DNA of 64,000 nucleotides from Anaerolineae bacterium (GTDB lineage: Bacteria > Chloroflexota > Anaerolineae > Anaerolineales > E44-bin32), in assembly GCA_030605795.1 (NCBI GenBank), contig JAUWHR010000049.1, positions 1-64,000 on the forward strand. The letters are read 5' to 3'. The position numbers and the translations under genes are program-made. Each line of letters starts with the position of its first letter. The stretch's first letter is position 1. Shown one piece after another: positions 42,090-52,049 of this stretch. A model generated the notes under the pieces. That model ran no database searches. It was given only the letters and a program-made list of their open reading frames with translations, and had not been told where the DNA came from.

Positions 42090-44444
42090 ATGCACCGCTT
42101 AAAATCAATATCTCTATTTATGCTCCTGCTTACTTTTACGCTACCCTTGGCAACCCCGGCTTACGCCGATGGGATCATCATTCCCGAGCCCCCCATCTGC
42201 ATCCCCGGACCTTGCCCAGGGCCGATTCCGATCGCCCAATTGGCGATCAAGTACCACCGGGTCCAGGTGACGATCGAAGACCAGGTGGCAATCACCCGAG
42301 TAGATCAGGTCTTCCGAAATGACAACCAATGGGAGATCGAGGGGACATATGTCTTTCCTCTTCCTCCTGGTGCTGCCGTCACTCAGTTCACCTTATGGAT
42401 GGACGGAGAACCGGTGGAAGGGAAAGTCCTCACACGCGATGAGGCTCGCCAGACCTACGAGGAGATCGTGCGCGCCATGCGCGATCCAGCTCTGCTCGAA
42501 TACGCAGACCGGGACGCAGTGCAAGCCTCGATTTATCCCATCCCTCCAGGCGGTGAGCGCCGGATCGAGCTCGAGTACACTCAAGTGTTGGAAGCTGATA
42601 ATGGGCTGATCCACTACAGCTACCCACTCAACACTGAAAAATTCTCAACCCAACCTCTCGAGGACGTCAGTGTCTCTGTCGAAGTGCGCTCTCCACACCC
42701 CGTTCGGGCGATCTACTCGCCATCACATACGGTTGCCATCAATCGGGATGGAGACTTCCACTTCACAGTAGGTTATGAAGACACATATGTCACCCCTGAC
42801 AAAGACTTCGAGCTGTTTTATTCCATTGCTGACGCCGACATCGGCCTCAACCTGATCACCTTCCGGGACCCCGAATCCAACGACGGCGACGGCTTCTTCC
42901 TGTTGCTGGTCGCCCCCAGTGTCGAAGTCGATCCCAACCGCACGATCGCAAAAGATTTGTTGATCGTGATCGATCAATCTGGCAGCATGGATGGTGAGAA
43001 ATTCCGTCAAGCTCAACAGGCGCTGCATTACGTGCTCGACCATCTCAACCCTCAGGATCGTTTCAACATCATATCCTTCAGCACCGGCATCCGCTCGTAT
43101 GCCAGCGGGCTTCGGCCCGCCGAGGAAGCCTGGCAAGCGAAAGATTGGGTCGACTCGCTCTCCGCGGCAGGTTCCACCGATATCAACCTCGCGCTGCTGG
43201 AAGCCGTTGCTCAAGCCGATGACCAACGACCTACGATCATTATTTTCCTCACCGACGGTCTGCCGACCGAAGGTGTCACCGACACGCAGGCAATTCTGGA
43301 GAATGTCAAACAGGCGGCTCCCAGCAATATCCGGCTGTTTGCCTTCGGCGTGGGCTACGATGTAGACACCTTCCTGCTCGACACCCTGGCTAAGGACAAT
43401 CATGGTGACACCACCTATGTCACACCCGAACAAGCCATTGATGAGTCTGTTTCCGGCTTCTATGCCAAGGTGAGCATACCAGTGCTGATTGACATAGAGC
43501 TTGACTTTGGCGATGTCGTGACATACGACCAATATCCTGATCCCCTCCCAGATCTCTTTGCCGGAAGCCAACTGGTGCTGGTAGGACGCTATCGATCACC
43601 CGGTTCAGGGACAATACGACTTACCGGGCAAGTGGACGGCAGGACCCAGAGCTTCGACTATCCATACCAGTACTTCCGCAGTTCAGGTGGTCCTGATTTC
43701 CTGCCCCGACTTTGGGCCACACGCAAGATTGGCGCCCTACTCAATCAGGTCCGGCTCCAGGGTCTAGAGGAGGAACTGGTCGATCAGATCGTGAAGCTGA
43801 GCATCCTGTATGGCATCGTCACGCCTTATACATCCTACCTGGTGACCGAACCGATGGCATTGGGGAGGGAGGCACAAGAGGGTATCGCCAACGACGCTTA
43901 CGGAAAGTTGCTGACCACACCGACGATGGTCTCAGGCGAGGCCGCCGTAGAGCGGGCTGCAGCCGAGTCGTCGATCAGCGATGCCGAGGTTCCAATGGCG
44001 TTATCTGGCGCTGCGGCGGACGTCGTCCGCCTGGCTGGAGCTCGAACATTCCGCCTGGTCGACGGTGTATGGATCGACACCGCCTTCGACCCCGACATCA
44101 TGACGACCACGAAGGTGCCTTTCCTCTCGGATGATTACTTTGCCCTGGCTGACGCAAGATCAGACTTGGCGAACGCCTTCGCTCTTGGGTCGCGGGTGAT
44201 CGCTATTGCTGGCGGAGTGGCCTATGAGGTGGTTGGAGCAGAGGAGACTGGTGATCCAGTCACCCTCCCACCCACAGTCGAGAGCCAAGAGGTTCATAAT
44301 TTACCAACGGACGTTTCACCTGCGTCCCCAACCTCCAGCACGGAACAGGACAGCGGCTTCAGCCTACCATGTCCAGGTTTCGCCATTGCCATCGGTCTGG
44401 CTGTTGTCCCCCTGGTGCGGCAGAAACGACGCCAGCAGCATTAA
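42090..44444 (+). CDS. Secreted VIT + VWA domain protein with C-terminal TM/basic tail
   Basis: Signal peptide; VIT domain (AIKYHRVQVTIEDQVAITRVDQVFRND...); MIDAS DQSGSMDG; C-terminus LPCPGFAIAIGLAVVPLVRQKRRQQH. Confidence 0.9.
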   Translation: MHRLKSISLFMLLLTFTLPLATPAYADGIIIPEPPICIPGPCPGPIPIAQLAIKYHRVQVTIEDQVAITRVDQVFRNDNQWEIEGTYVFPLPPGAAVTQFTLWMDGEPVEGKVLTRDEARQTYEEIVRAMRDPALLEYADRDAVQASIYPIPPGGERRIELEYTQVLEADNGLIHYSYPLNTEKFSTQPLEDVSVSVEVRSPHPVRAIYSPSHTVAINRDGDFHFTVGYEDTYVTPDKDFELFYSIADADIGLNLITFRDPESNDGDGFFLLLVAPSVEVDPNRTIAKDLLIVIDQSGSMDGEKFRQAQQALHYVLDHLNPQDRFNIISFSTGIRSYASGLRPAEEAWQAKDWVDSLSAAGSTDINLALLEAVAQADDQRPTIIIFLTDGLPTEGVTDTQAILENVKQAAPSNIRLFAFGVGYDVDTFLLDTLAKDNHGDTTYVTPEQAIDESVSGFYAKVSIPVLIDIELDFGDVVTYDQYPDPLPDLFAGSQLVLVGRYRSPGSGTIRLTGQVDGRTQSFDYPYQYFRSSGGPDFLPRLWATRKIGALLNQVRLQGLEEELVDQIVKLSILYGIVTPYTSYLVTEPMALGREAQEGIANDAYGKLLTTPTMVSGEAAVERAAAESSISDAEVPMALSGAAADVVRLAGARTFRLVDGVWIDTAFDPDIMTTTKVPFLSDDYFALADARSDLANAFALGSRVIAIAGGVAYEVVGAEETGDPVTLPPTVESQEVHNLPTDVSPASPTSSTEQDSGFSLPCPGFAIAIGLAVVPLVRQKRRQQH

Positions 44445-44461
44445 GAATTCAAAATCAGTAG

Positions 44462-44497
44462 GGGTTGTCTAAGCCTCTTCTTAGACAACCCTTTTTG
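44462..44497 (+). terminator. Rho-independent terminator of VIT/VWA gene
   Basis: GGGTTGTCTAAG-cctctt-CTTAGACAACCC-TTTTT. Confidence 0.9.
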
Positions 44498-44524
44498 ATT
44501 TGCTATTTAAGGCTCATGGGTTTC

Positions 44525-45345
44525 CGACTAATGAAGTCTCGGCAACCACTACCAAGTCCACCTTCTTGGACTGCTTGCTTGAATGTAGATAAAAAAAGTC
44601 GGCGGAGGCCGACTTTGCAGGTTGTTGGTGCAGTTCCAACTGCCGGTTATCCGGCGACTAAAGTCGCCGCAACGACTGCCAAGTCCACCTGCGTGGACTT
44701 CTGACCCTTTTCTTCAATCAGAGACTGAGGAAAGAAGGTCTGGTTGAGATCTTGGCTCCTCCTTCCAAACTGGCCTTGATGGTCTCCCTCATTTTACGGT
44801 TTGGCAACGATTAGGGCATCAATCAGCCCTATAGCCTTCTTTAATGGTCGATGCTGGGTGTAGATAACAGAAGTCGCCGTAGGGCGACTTTGCACGATGT
44901 TGGCGCGGTTTCAACCGCCGGTTATCCGGCGACTAAAGTCGCCGCAACGACTGCCAAGTCCACCTGCGTGGACTTCTGACCCTGTTCTTCAATCAGAGAC
45001 TGAGGAAAGAAGGGCTGGTTGAGATCTTGGCTCCTCCTTCCAAACTGGCCTTGATGGTCTCCCTCATTTTACGGTTTGGCAACGATCAGGGCATCAATCA
45101 GCCCTATAGCCTTCTTTAATGGTCGATGCTGGGTGTAGATAACAGAAGTCGCCGTAGGGCGACTTTGCAGGTTGTTGGTGCAGTTTCAACTGCCGGTTAT
45201 CCGGCGACTAAAGTCGCCGCAACGACTGCCAAGTCCACCTGCGTGGACTTCTACTAAAGGATCCCACCACAACCTCATAAATAAAGTCGCCGTAGGGCGA
45301 CTTTGCTGGTTGTTGGTGCAGTTTCAACTGCCGGTTGTCGTAAAT
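44525..45345. repeat. 275-bp tandem repeat array built from consecutive short hairpins, plus diverged and partial copies
   Basis: Anchor 'gccggttatccggcgactaaagtcgcc' at 44642, 44917 and 45192 (period exactly 275); partial copy near 45284-45337. Confidence 0.9.
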
Positions 45346-45356
45346 CGGACGAAACG

Positions 45357-46766
45357 CTAATTACTAAATAAGGGTGTGCAGCTATTCTCTGCGAAACCGA
45401 CCGAAAGTGTATACTCATCGTCTGCGGCTGGATCTAGGTCGAAGTCAAATATTAATCGCATCGACGCGCTCAGGGGAATTACGCGGCTCTCACCTGTCCA
45501 GCCGGAGGTAATGTTTACATCTGGTGATTCATGGCCATCTTCATTCCAAATTACCTTCTCAAAATCCAAAGGACCCAATTTCACATAATCCAACTCGCCA
45601 TCGCCCAGAGGCCAGTTAAGATAAATTTCATCAATTGTGATATCGGTTGAACTTCCATTGTTTATTGTCCAATACGCCCGGTCCTCGTCAGTCCCGAAAC
45701 CATTAATTGTGATTGTAGAACAATCCGGGGTCGGGGTCTCGGTCGGTGTGTTGGTTGGTGTCGGCGTCGGTGCGGGTCCGGTATTTATGGTGAAATAAAC
45801 CCACACCCAATCGCTATAGTTGTCCCCATCATCCTTCGCCCTGACCTTCAGCTTATGCAAGCCATCATTGATCGGCGTGAATCCATCTGGCCAATATGGG
45901 CTGTTAACGGGATGGGTGTTGCAGGAGGAAGTACCAGTAAAGCCACAATATTTAACTGACAACTGGTCTTGCGAGTGCACAAGAATGTCGCCTCCATCAA
46001 CCCAATAAATCATGAATTCCACTTTTTCGATCCCGACCCCGTCGTCACTAGGGTAGACACCAATCTGCTGACAAGTATCCGGATCTACATTGTCAGGATC
46101 ATAAGCAAATGCTTGGGCAGGGATATCATCTCCGTCGTTGTACGTCACTCCATCCGGTGGATCGAGGATCTCAATGACTGGGTTGACCCAACATTTTGTT
46201 GGTGTCGCTGAGAACGCCGGCAATGGTGTATCCGACGGATCTATCTTTGGTTCCTTGGTCGGTTTCGGTGTCTTTGTCGGCCTGTAAGTACTTGTCGGTA
46301 CAGGCGTCTCAGTTAGTGTCGAGGTGGCAGTAGAGGTGGGTTGAGGAGTTGGCGTAGCGGTGAAGGGATCATCTCCTTCAAAGTTGCGCGCGGTCGCTGT
46401 GGGAACAGGGGAACCCATCGCGATCTTAATCTCTTCCGATCTCTCCTCAGCCTCCTCAGGGGACAAACCCAGATCATGAAAAACCTCATTAAAAATCGAC
46501 AGACGAAACACTCCCTGAGATCCACTGAACTCACCCGGAGAGTAATCTGCAGCCAACCGAGAACGAAGGCCGAGGGAAAATGGAAGCGATTCCGCATAGG
46601 CAGAATTCAACAGGAACGCAGCCCAAATCCACAACATGAGAAAAAATAAAAAGACAAAAAGGGCGGCGAACATCCAACGTCGACCTGCCCTGGTTCCTGG
46701 TTTATCAGACAAGATTACTCCTCGCCTTTCTCTTTTTTGGGCGGCATAACCCAACCGGTCATGCAA
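45357..46766 (-). CDS. Membrane-anchored extracellular protein with Thr/Pro-rich linkers
   Basis: N-terminal TM (RRWMFAALFVFLFFLMLWIWAAFL); TPTPQPTSTATSTLTETPVPTSTYRPTKTPKPTKEPK linker; second TPTPTNTPTETPTPDC linker. Confidence 0.75.
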   Translation of the reverse strand: MHDRLGYAAQKRERRGVILSDKPGTRAGRRWMFAALFVFLFFLMLWIWAAFLLNSAYAESLPFSLGLRSRLAADYSPGEFSGSQGVFRLSIFNEVFHDLGLSPEEAEERSEEIKIAMGSPVPTATARNFEGDDPFTATPTPQPTSTATSTLTETPVPTSTYRPTKTPKPTKEPKIDPSDTPLPAFSATPTKCWVNPVIEILDPPDGVTYNDGDDIPAQAFAYDPDNVDPDTCQQIGVYPSDDGVGIEKVEFMIYWVDGGDILVHSQDQLSVKYCGFTGTSSCNTHPVNSPYWPDGFTPINDGLHKLKVRAKDDGDNYSDWVWVYFTINTGPAPTPTPTNTPTETPTPDCSTITINGFGTDEDRAYWTINNGSSTDITIDEIYLNWPLGDGELDYVKLGPLDFEKVIWNEDGHESPDVNITSGWTGESRVIPLSASMRLIFDFDLDPAADDEYTLSVGFAENSCTPLFSN

Positions 46767-47125
46767 CCCTAAAATACCAATCCCTCTCCTTTCTCGTCAG
46801 AGCCTCAATTAGGTCCAGACGAAGCGCATGTCCCCAAAATGAGACTGGTCGCTTAGCAGGCAACCGTAAATTTTCCCTCAGATCGGCAGCCCTCCATCAC
46901 CCGTGATTCAGATGATCTGCTGATCACGACACATACCACAATAGATTATCCTACTAAGCTGCATAATTCAAGCGGCCTTTTAATCCTAGTTCATTAGTGA
47001 TCGATCTAAGCATTTGGGTGGATTCATGCTTCTAGTTTAGCAAATTCACGCCTACCGGTTAACTTCTATGTGATTGCCAGCGAACACATCGCTCCAATAA
47101 GGCTTTTTTGTAACCCTGTTCTCAA

Positions 47126-47217
47126 CCCTCCCGCAGGTTCTGCCTGTATTGTACGTCTATCCGGAGCGCTTGATAAATCAGGATTACGAGGAATGTCGCT
47201 GGCAACCTGCGGGAGGG
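47126..47217. repeat. Inverted repeat with 14-bp perfect arms in a non-coding gap
   Basis: CCCTCCCGCAGGTT (47126-47139) and AACCTGCGGGAGGG (47204-47217). Confidence 0.7.
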
Positions 47218-47303
47218 CAAGTAATAAGTCTGTTGCGGTAGTAAAAAGGTTACCAGAGCCGGATTCATTATTCCGAGAAGGTACGTGATCTCCTATCCAA
47301 ATG

Positions 47304-48111
47304 CTAGGGGCATGAGACTGTTAAAAAGTACGTCTTATTGACAGTTCCCATGTCGTCGTTGCCATCCTTGGCTCCGGCCTGCAGCTTAATGGTTTGAGGG
47401 GACGTAATCCCACTTAGGACGATCGACCCCTCATAGTTGGCGTCCCAGGTTGAGCCTGAACCCGCCGTCCAGCCCCCACCGATCAGCATCATGCTGATGT
47501 CCGACGACCAACCCGTCTCCGAGCTCTAATACCTCATCTTGATGTCCGAGTCACTCACCCCCTGGGAGGATTCTGGGTCAACCACCCGGATCAGGACATC
47601 GAAGGTGCATTGGTCCAGCGTTGGTGGAGATGGAGCCAGTATGCTGACCTGGGGGTTGTTGGCCGAGGGTGTGTTCGTTTGTGTGGGTGTCAGAATCTAT
47701 GTCGGTGTCGGGGTTATAGTTGGCGTCCCAGTCGAGGTGGGTGTCGATGTGAGATTCTGGGTGGCCATTGTCGTAGCCGAGGACGGGACATCGCCTTCGA
47801 AATTAATTGCGGTTGAGGTAGGAACTGGCGTTTGCAAGGCTAGATTAAAAGCATGGGACTGTTCTTCTGCTTCCTCGGCGCACAATCCGGCGTCTCGCAA
47901 TGCATCCCTAATGATCGATAACCGTAACCGCGCGATGGACCCGGTGATCTCACCCGGTCCGTAATCCGCCCCTAGACGTGAGCGCATGTTTAACGAGGAG
48001 GGAAGCGTACTAGCTGAGGCGGGGTTTAATAAGGAAGGCGGCCACAACCCACCCAAAAAGCAGCAGCATAAAGATGAAGAAGGCGTTGATCAGCCATCGC
48101 CGACCTACCAT
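47304..48111 (-). pseudogene. Decayed paralog of the 45357-46766 secreted protein
   Basis: MVGRRWLINAFFIFMLLLFGWVVAAFL then frameshift, LNPASASTLPSSLNMRSRLGADYGPGEITGS..., two in-frame TAG codons, ending ...YFLTVSCP. Confidence 0.8.
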
Positions 48112-50033
48112 AGGTTTTTTTCGCCCTCTGTAAGATCAGAACAATCGACCAAGCGGGTCCAACGACCATTCACCTCGTATACTATGACCTCCTGGCGTTT
48201 GCCACGCAATTGCGCTCGGCCACGACGACCGAACTCAAATTGCTGGCGTGTTTTTGCCATGTAGCCGAAGGTATCTTCGCTGATCATGAGTTTCCCGCTT
48301 GCCGTTTCACGGGTGATCTGCTGAATTCGTTGTGCCGTATTTACCGTATCGCCTATTACTGTGTAATGCAAGCGATCCTTAGTGCCTAATCCTCCGGCGA
48401 TAACTTTACCAGTCGATATACCGATTCCAACTTCCAAAGCCGGTAGCCAATTGGAGCTGCGATGCTCTTTTATTCTCTTGACATAATCAAGGATCTCGAG
48501 CGCAGCGTGGGTAGCTTCGAGCGCGCTCACCTGAGGCGGCACTCTGTGTGGCAGGATACCAAAGAAAGCCATGATCGCGTCGCCATCAAATTTGTTCACT
48601 ACACCGCCATGTCGTGCGATGATGGGTACCACTCCAGAGAAATATTCGTTCAAAGTCCGCATTACTTCTTCCGGTTCGGCCTGTTCAGCTAATGCAGTGA
48701 AACCTTGCAAGTCAGCATAAAGTATCGTTGCGATCGCCGTTTGACCTTCGAGCAGCACCCCTCCTCGAATTATCGCAGTGCGCAGTTGGTCACGAACTTC
48801 AGGTGTGACCGTTCGTCCGAGTAGATCTCGGTATACTTCACCCTCCCGTAAACCAGCCACCATTGTATTGAAGGTGCGAGCTAACACACCAACCTCATCC
48901 ATGCCTCTAGCAACAACCTGAGTATTCAGGTCGCCACTAGCGACTAGGGCAGATGCCTCAGCGATATCGACCAATGGTCTGGTGATCATGTTTGAGATCA
49001 GCAAGCCGGTAAAGACAACCAGCACCAGAGCTACAGCGCCAACACGGATGACTAACGTCGCCCGTTCGATGTACCCCCGGTAAACCTGGTCCGGATCTTC
49101 CCCTTTGAGCAGCGAAACACCGAGTAACCCCATTTCCTCGGTTCCCCTCCTTACGATGAAGGGGGTGAGCACCTCTCCATAGATCTGTCCCGCGACCTCG
49201 ATGTCGCGATAGGGGGCTTCTTCTCCTTCCGGTACATGCGCAGCCATTATCAACTCTGAAGTGAGGGCCAATCCAGGAGGATCCCAGGTTTCCTGTGAGC
49301 CAAACGTGGAAGTGATGAGTTGTCTCGAATCTACATCGTATACCGAGACATTTGCACGGGCATCTTCGCCAATAAGCTGTACGAGATTTTCCAAATACTC
49401 CCCGACCAGCACCGCGCCGAAGACAATCCCATCCTCGTCGACCAGAGGTCCGGCGACAAATAGGACGAATTCCTCCTGCTCACCAAGACGGATGGTTTCC
49501 ATACCGGCTTGTTTGTTACCGATCGCGTCCTCCGACTCCTCCGCCTGAGGATCAGGGAAGAGAATTCGTTGGACGAACGGCCAATCACAATAGAAACCCT
49601 CGCCACGCAGGACAAGGTAATCCCCATGAGGTGCGTCTGGGCTACTGCGCCTCGCAGCAAGTAAACTGGTCCCCTCCCGATCCAGGACCACCGCCATATC
49701 GACATCGGTGTTGAACACCAAGGTTAAGACCCGCTCACGCAGATCCTCTGAGTCACTGAGAGCCACCGCCTCCGGAATGCCCTCTGTATTAGCTATGGCA
49801 CGTTCGATTTCTAGTAACCTCTCCTCAACCCGTACGACCTCATCTGTGGCTTGCTGCCCGCTATCGCGCAGTTGGCGTAAGAACCGCACCCGGTCTGCTT
49901 CACCTAAGATCCGGTTCACAATTAATGTGGCAACCAATGCCAGCACAAGCGCCATAAACATGAACGGTAGCGTTATTTTCCAGCGCAAACTGAATCGCAC
50001 ACGTGGTCGGTCAGATAGAGAGGTTGTACTCAT
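48105..50033 (-). CDS. Class III adenylate cyclase with extracellular sensor and HAMP domain
   Basis: LYADLQGFTALAEQ, NKFDGDAIMAFFG, YTVIGDTVNTAQRIQ; HAMP ITRPLVDIAEASALVASGDLNTQV. Confidence 0.9.
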   Translation of the reverse strand: MSTTSLSDRPRVRFSLRWKITLPFMFMALVLALVATLIVNRILGEADRVRFLRQLRDSGQQATDEVVRVEERLLEIERAIANTEGIPEAVALSDSEDLRERVLTLVFNTDVDMAVVLDREGTSLLAARRSSPDAPHGDYLVLRGEGFYCDWPFVQRILFPDPQAEESEDAIGNKQAGMETIRLGEQEEFVLFVAGPLVDEDGIVFGAVLVGEYLENLVQLIGEDARANVSVYDVDSRQLITSTFGSQETWDPPGLALTSELIMAAHVPEGEEAPYRDIEVAGQIYGEVLTPFIVRRGTEEMGLLGVSLLKGEDPDQVYRGYIERATLVIRVGAVALVLVVFTGLLISNMITRPLVDIAEASALVASGDLNTQVVARGMDEVGVLARTFNTMVAGLREGEVYRDLLGRTVTPEVRDQLRTAIIRGGVLLEGQTAIATILYADLQGFTALAEQAEPEEVMRTLNEYFSGVVPIIARHGGVVNKFDGDAIMAFFGILPHRVPPQVSALEATHAALEILDYVKRIKEHRSSNWLPALEVGIGISTGKVIAGGLGTKDRLHYTVIGDTVNTAQRIQQITRETASGKLMISEDTFGYMAKTRQQFEFGRRGRAQLRGKRQEVIVYEVNGRWTRLVDCSDLTEGEKNLW

Positions 50034-50064
50034 TTCCCGCTCGTCTCTTAGGGAACCATGATGC

Positions 50065-50289
50065 TCATCGGAGGAAGAACGACAGGACGATTAACAAACC
50101 GATAAACGTTCCGGCGAGTGCGCCGATACGCTTTAGATCCTTGACCATTGAGCTGTAATCAGGGTCAAAGTCGTACCCTGCTTGAAGAGAGCTAAGCGGC
50201 TCCTTCACCCTGGTTGAAGCCGCTGCTTTCAGCGTATCCGGCGGTAAATTTGGCCGTCGATCTCTTTTTTTACGACGTCTTTTACCCAT
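50065..50289 (-). CDS. Small hypothetical single-TM protein
   Basis: MGKRRRKKRDRRPNLPPDTLKAAASTR... C-terminal TM GALAGTFIGLLIVLSFFLR. Confidence 0.5.
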   Translation of the reverse strand: MGKRRRKKRDRRPNLPPDTLKAAASTRVKEPLSSLQAGYDFDPDYSSMVKDLKRIGALAGTFIGLLIVLSFFLR

Positions 50290-50381
50290 CAAGCCCCTCC
50301 ATACAAAACACAGGGCCAGTAGCGGCTCTCCCCAAGCACTTCGTACAGCTATCGAACACAGAATATAAATCAACCATAGCT

Positions 50382-51311
50382 CTATCCGCTAACCAATTCT
50401 CCAAATACCACAATCCGCTGATTGTCTACCATGTAAGGATAACATGAGATGAGGGTGATCGTGGGTTTAGCCGTTGGTTCCATCACATCCACCTCAGTCG
50501 GTTCCACGATCCGCACTCCAGTGACCCGATAGAGGTATTGCCTTGTGGCGGTGTGCACGTAAATTTCATCGCCTGGGGTAAGTTTATCGAGATCACGGAA
50601 CAACTCACCGAAGATATCGTTATGGGCTGAGAGGATGAGATTTCCGACCTGGCCAGGATCAGCGCTGCCAATGTATTGGCCCACCCCTCGTTTAAGTTGC
50701 TCCCATCCGTCTCCCTGGACTACCGGGGCTGAGGCGTTCCACAAGACGGGGATAAAGATATCGCGCGCTTGCTCAGGCCCGGGAGAAGGGATAGCCACAG
50801 CTGGCATAGATTGGACCAATGGACGCAGGTTTTCAGGGATTTCCGCTTCGTTAGGTCTGGCGCCACCGGGTGAAGTTGGCGGGGTGTGACCAGATGGTAA
50901 AACCACAGCAGTGATTAACGGGGTTGGCGTTGGCGTCATACCTCCAATCACAGCCGCCACCTCCTGATTGAGCTGTTGCAGGGCTTCAACGCCGTTAAAC
51001 AGGATAAAGGCCAGCCCGATTACAGCTCCAATCTCAACCAATAGAAGTAGGCGGTTAAACACTGATCTCAGGACACCACGTTGCTTGGTGGGAGATTCAT
51101 CTGGAGAGGCATCTTCTTGGGTATCTGATACTGCGAGAAAATCGTTGACTTGCGAGATTGGAATGGATTCCTGGCGCAGCCGCAGGGCGCGACCACTACG
51201 TTTAAACTGACGAAGGCGCGCGTCGCGCGCTTCAAGCTTCTTGCGAGCTAGAAGCGCCTCAAGCTCCTCTATTGCCAGTTCCTCAGCCGGTCTCCGGTCT
51301 CTTGCCATCAC
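50382..51311 (-). CDS. Sortase family protein
   Basis: LSAHNDIFGELFRDLDKLTPGDEIYVHTATRQYLYRVTGVRIVEPTEVDV...TLISCYPYMVDNQRIVVFGEL (catalytic H, C, R). Confidence 0.9.
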   Translation of the reverse strand: MMARDRRPAEELAIEELEALLARKKLEARDARLRQFKRSGRALRLRQESIPISQVNDFLAVSDTQEDASPDESPTKQRGVLRSVFNRLLLLVEIGAVIGLAFILFNGVEALQQLNQEVAAVIGGMTPTPTPLITAVVLPSGHTPPTSPGGARPNEAEIPENLRPLVQSMPAVAIPSPGPEQARDIFIPVLWNASAPVVQGDGWEQLKRGVGQYIGSADPGQVGNLILSAHNDIFGELFRDLDKLTPGDEIYVHTATRQYLYRVTGVRIVEPTEVDVMEPTAKPTITLISCYPYMVDNQRIVVFGELVSG

Positions 51312-51582
51312 ACCTCAAGGGTAAAAAAACAACTCATAACATAGATGCAGGATTAGTGCCATGACCCGGCGGGATTATACACGAAAGCCGCTTAAGGGAC
51401 CGCTAGACTGTCGGGAGAAAAGAACATGTCAGGTTTTATGTAACGCTGAATACACACAGCCCACTCCAATACCGGAACGGGCTGTGATAGAGTCGTATTT
51501 CCAATCGACCACACAATTACTATTGTTTCGCTCGTGCCCTCCGCATATGCCAGATGCCGGTAGCGATACTCTATTAGCAAAT

Positions 51583-51957
51583 TCAACCCAATAAATCGCC
51601 GACAGCACCGTTCTCCAACATTCGCAGGCGCACCACCAGCCTTTCCGCCAACTCTCTAGCCGTATTCAGTCGCTTAAGGTGGCCTTCGGTACCTGCCCCT
51701 AGACTGTCCCGAATGCCAATTAGCTGGGGGATAAGTACATTATCAATATATCTAAGTGAGGCACCGACATCAGAAAAATCCTTCTCGTGGGAATACTCCA
51801 GCATGGATAGGAAACCCGCCATATCTTCTGTCGTATCTTTCAGGGCAGTTTCAAGATCTGTAGCTGATTTAAGCATCTCAGCTAACCTCTCAGCGATATC
51901 CACAGTCTCTTGGAATGTAATCATGCCAGTTCCACTCCTGAAAAACAACGCACTCAA
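51583..51957 (-). CDS. Hypothetical protein
   Basis: 124 aa, plausible RBS region, no recognised family. Confidence 0.4.
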   Translation of the reverse strand: MSALFFRSGTGMITFQETVDIAERLAEMLKSATDLETALKDTTEDMAGFLSMLEYSHEKDFSDVGASLRYIDNVLIPQLIGIRDSLGAGTEGHLKRLNTARELAERLVVRLRMLENGAVGDLLG

Positions 51958-52049
51958 TCCAAGTATACCCCGGATGAAACGCTTACCGGTAACCTATCCA
52001 GCACAATGGTCCTTCCCTTAATAGCGGGGAGAGATGCGCTGCACGGGGG

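Noticed and set aside
42723-43571. 282-aa minus-strand ORF inside the VIT/VWA gene
   Set aside because: Antisense shadow ORF; the plus-strand frame has clear VIT and VWA domains
44525-45345. CRISPR array or tRNA-like cluster
   Set aside because: Repeat period is 275 bp and the whole unit including spacer is repeated; no unique spacers, no cas genes, no tRNA cloverleaf
47304-48056. TAG stop-codon recoding to explain the interrupted frame
   Set aside because: The adjacent cyclase gene and the 3766-5379 gene terminate with TAG and the same locus also carries a frameshift, so pseudogene decay is simpler
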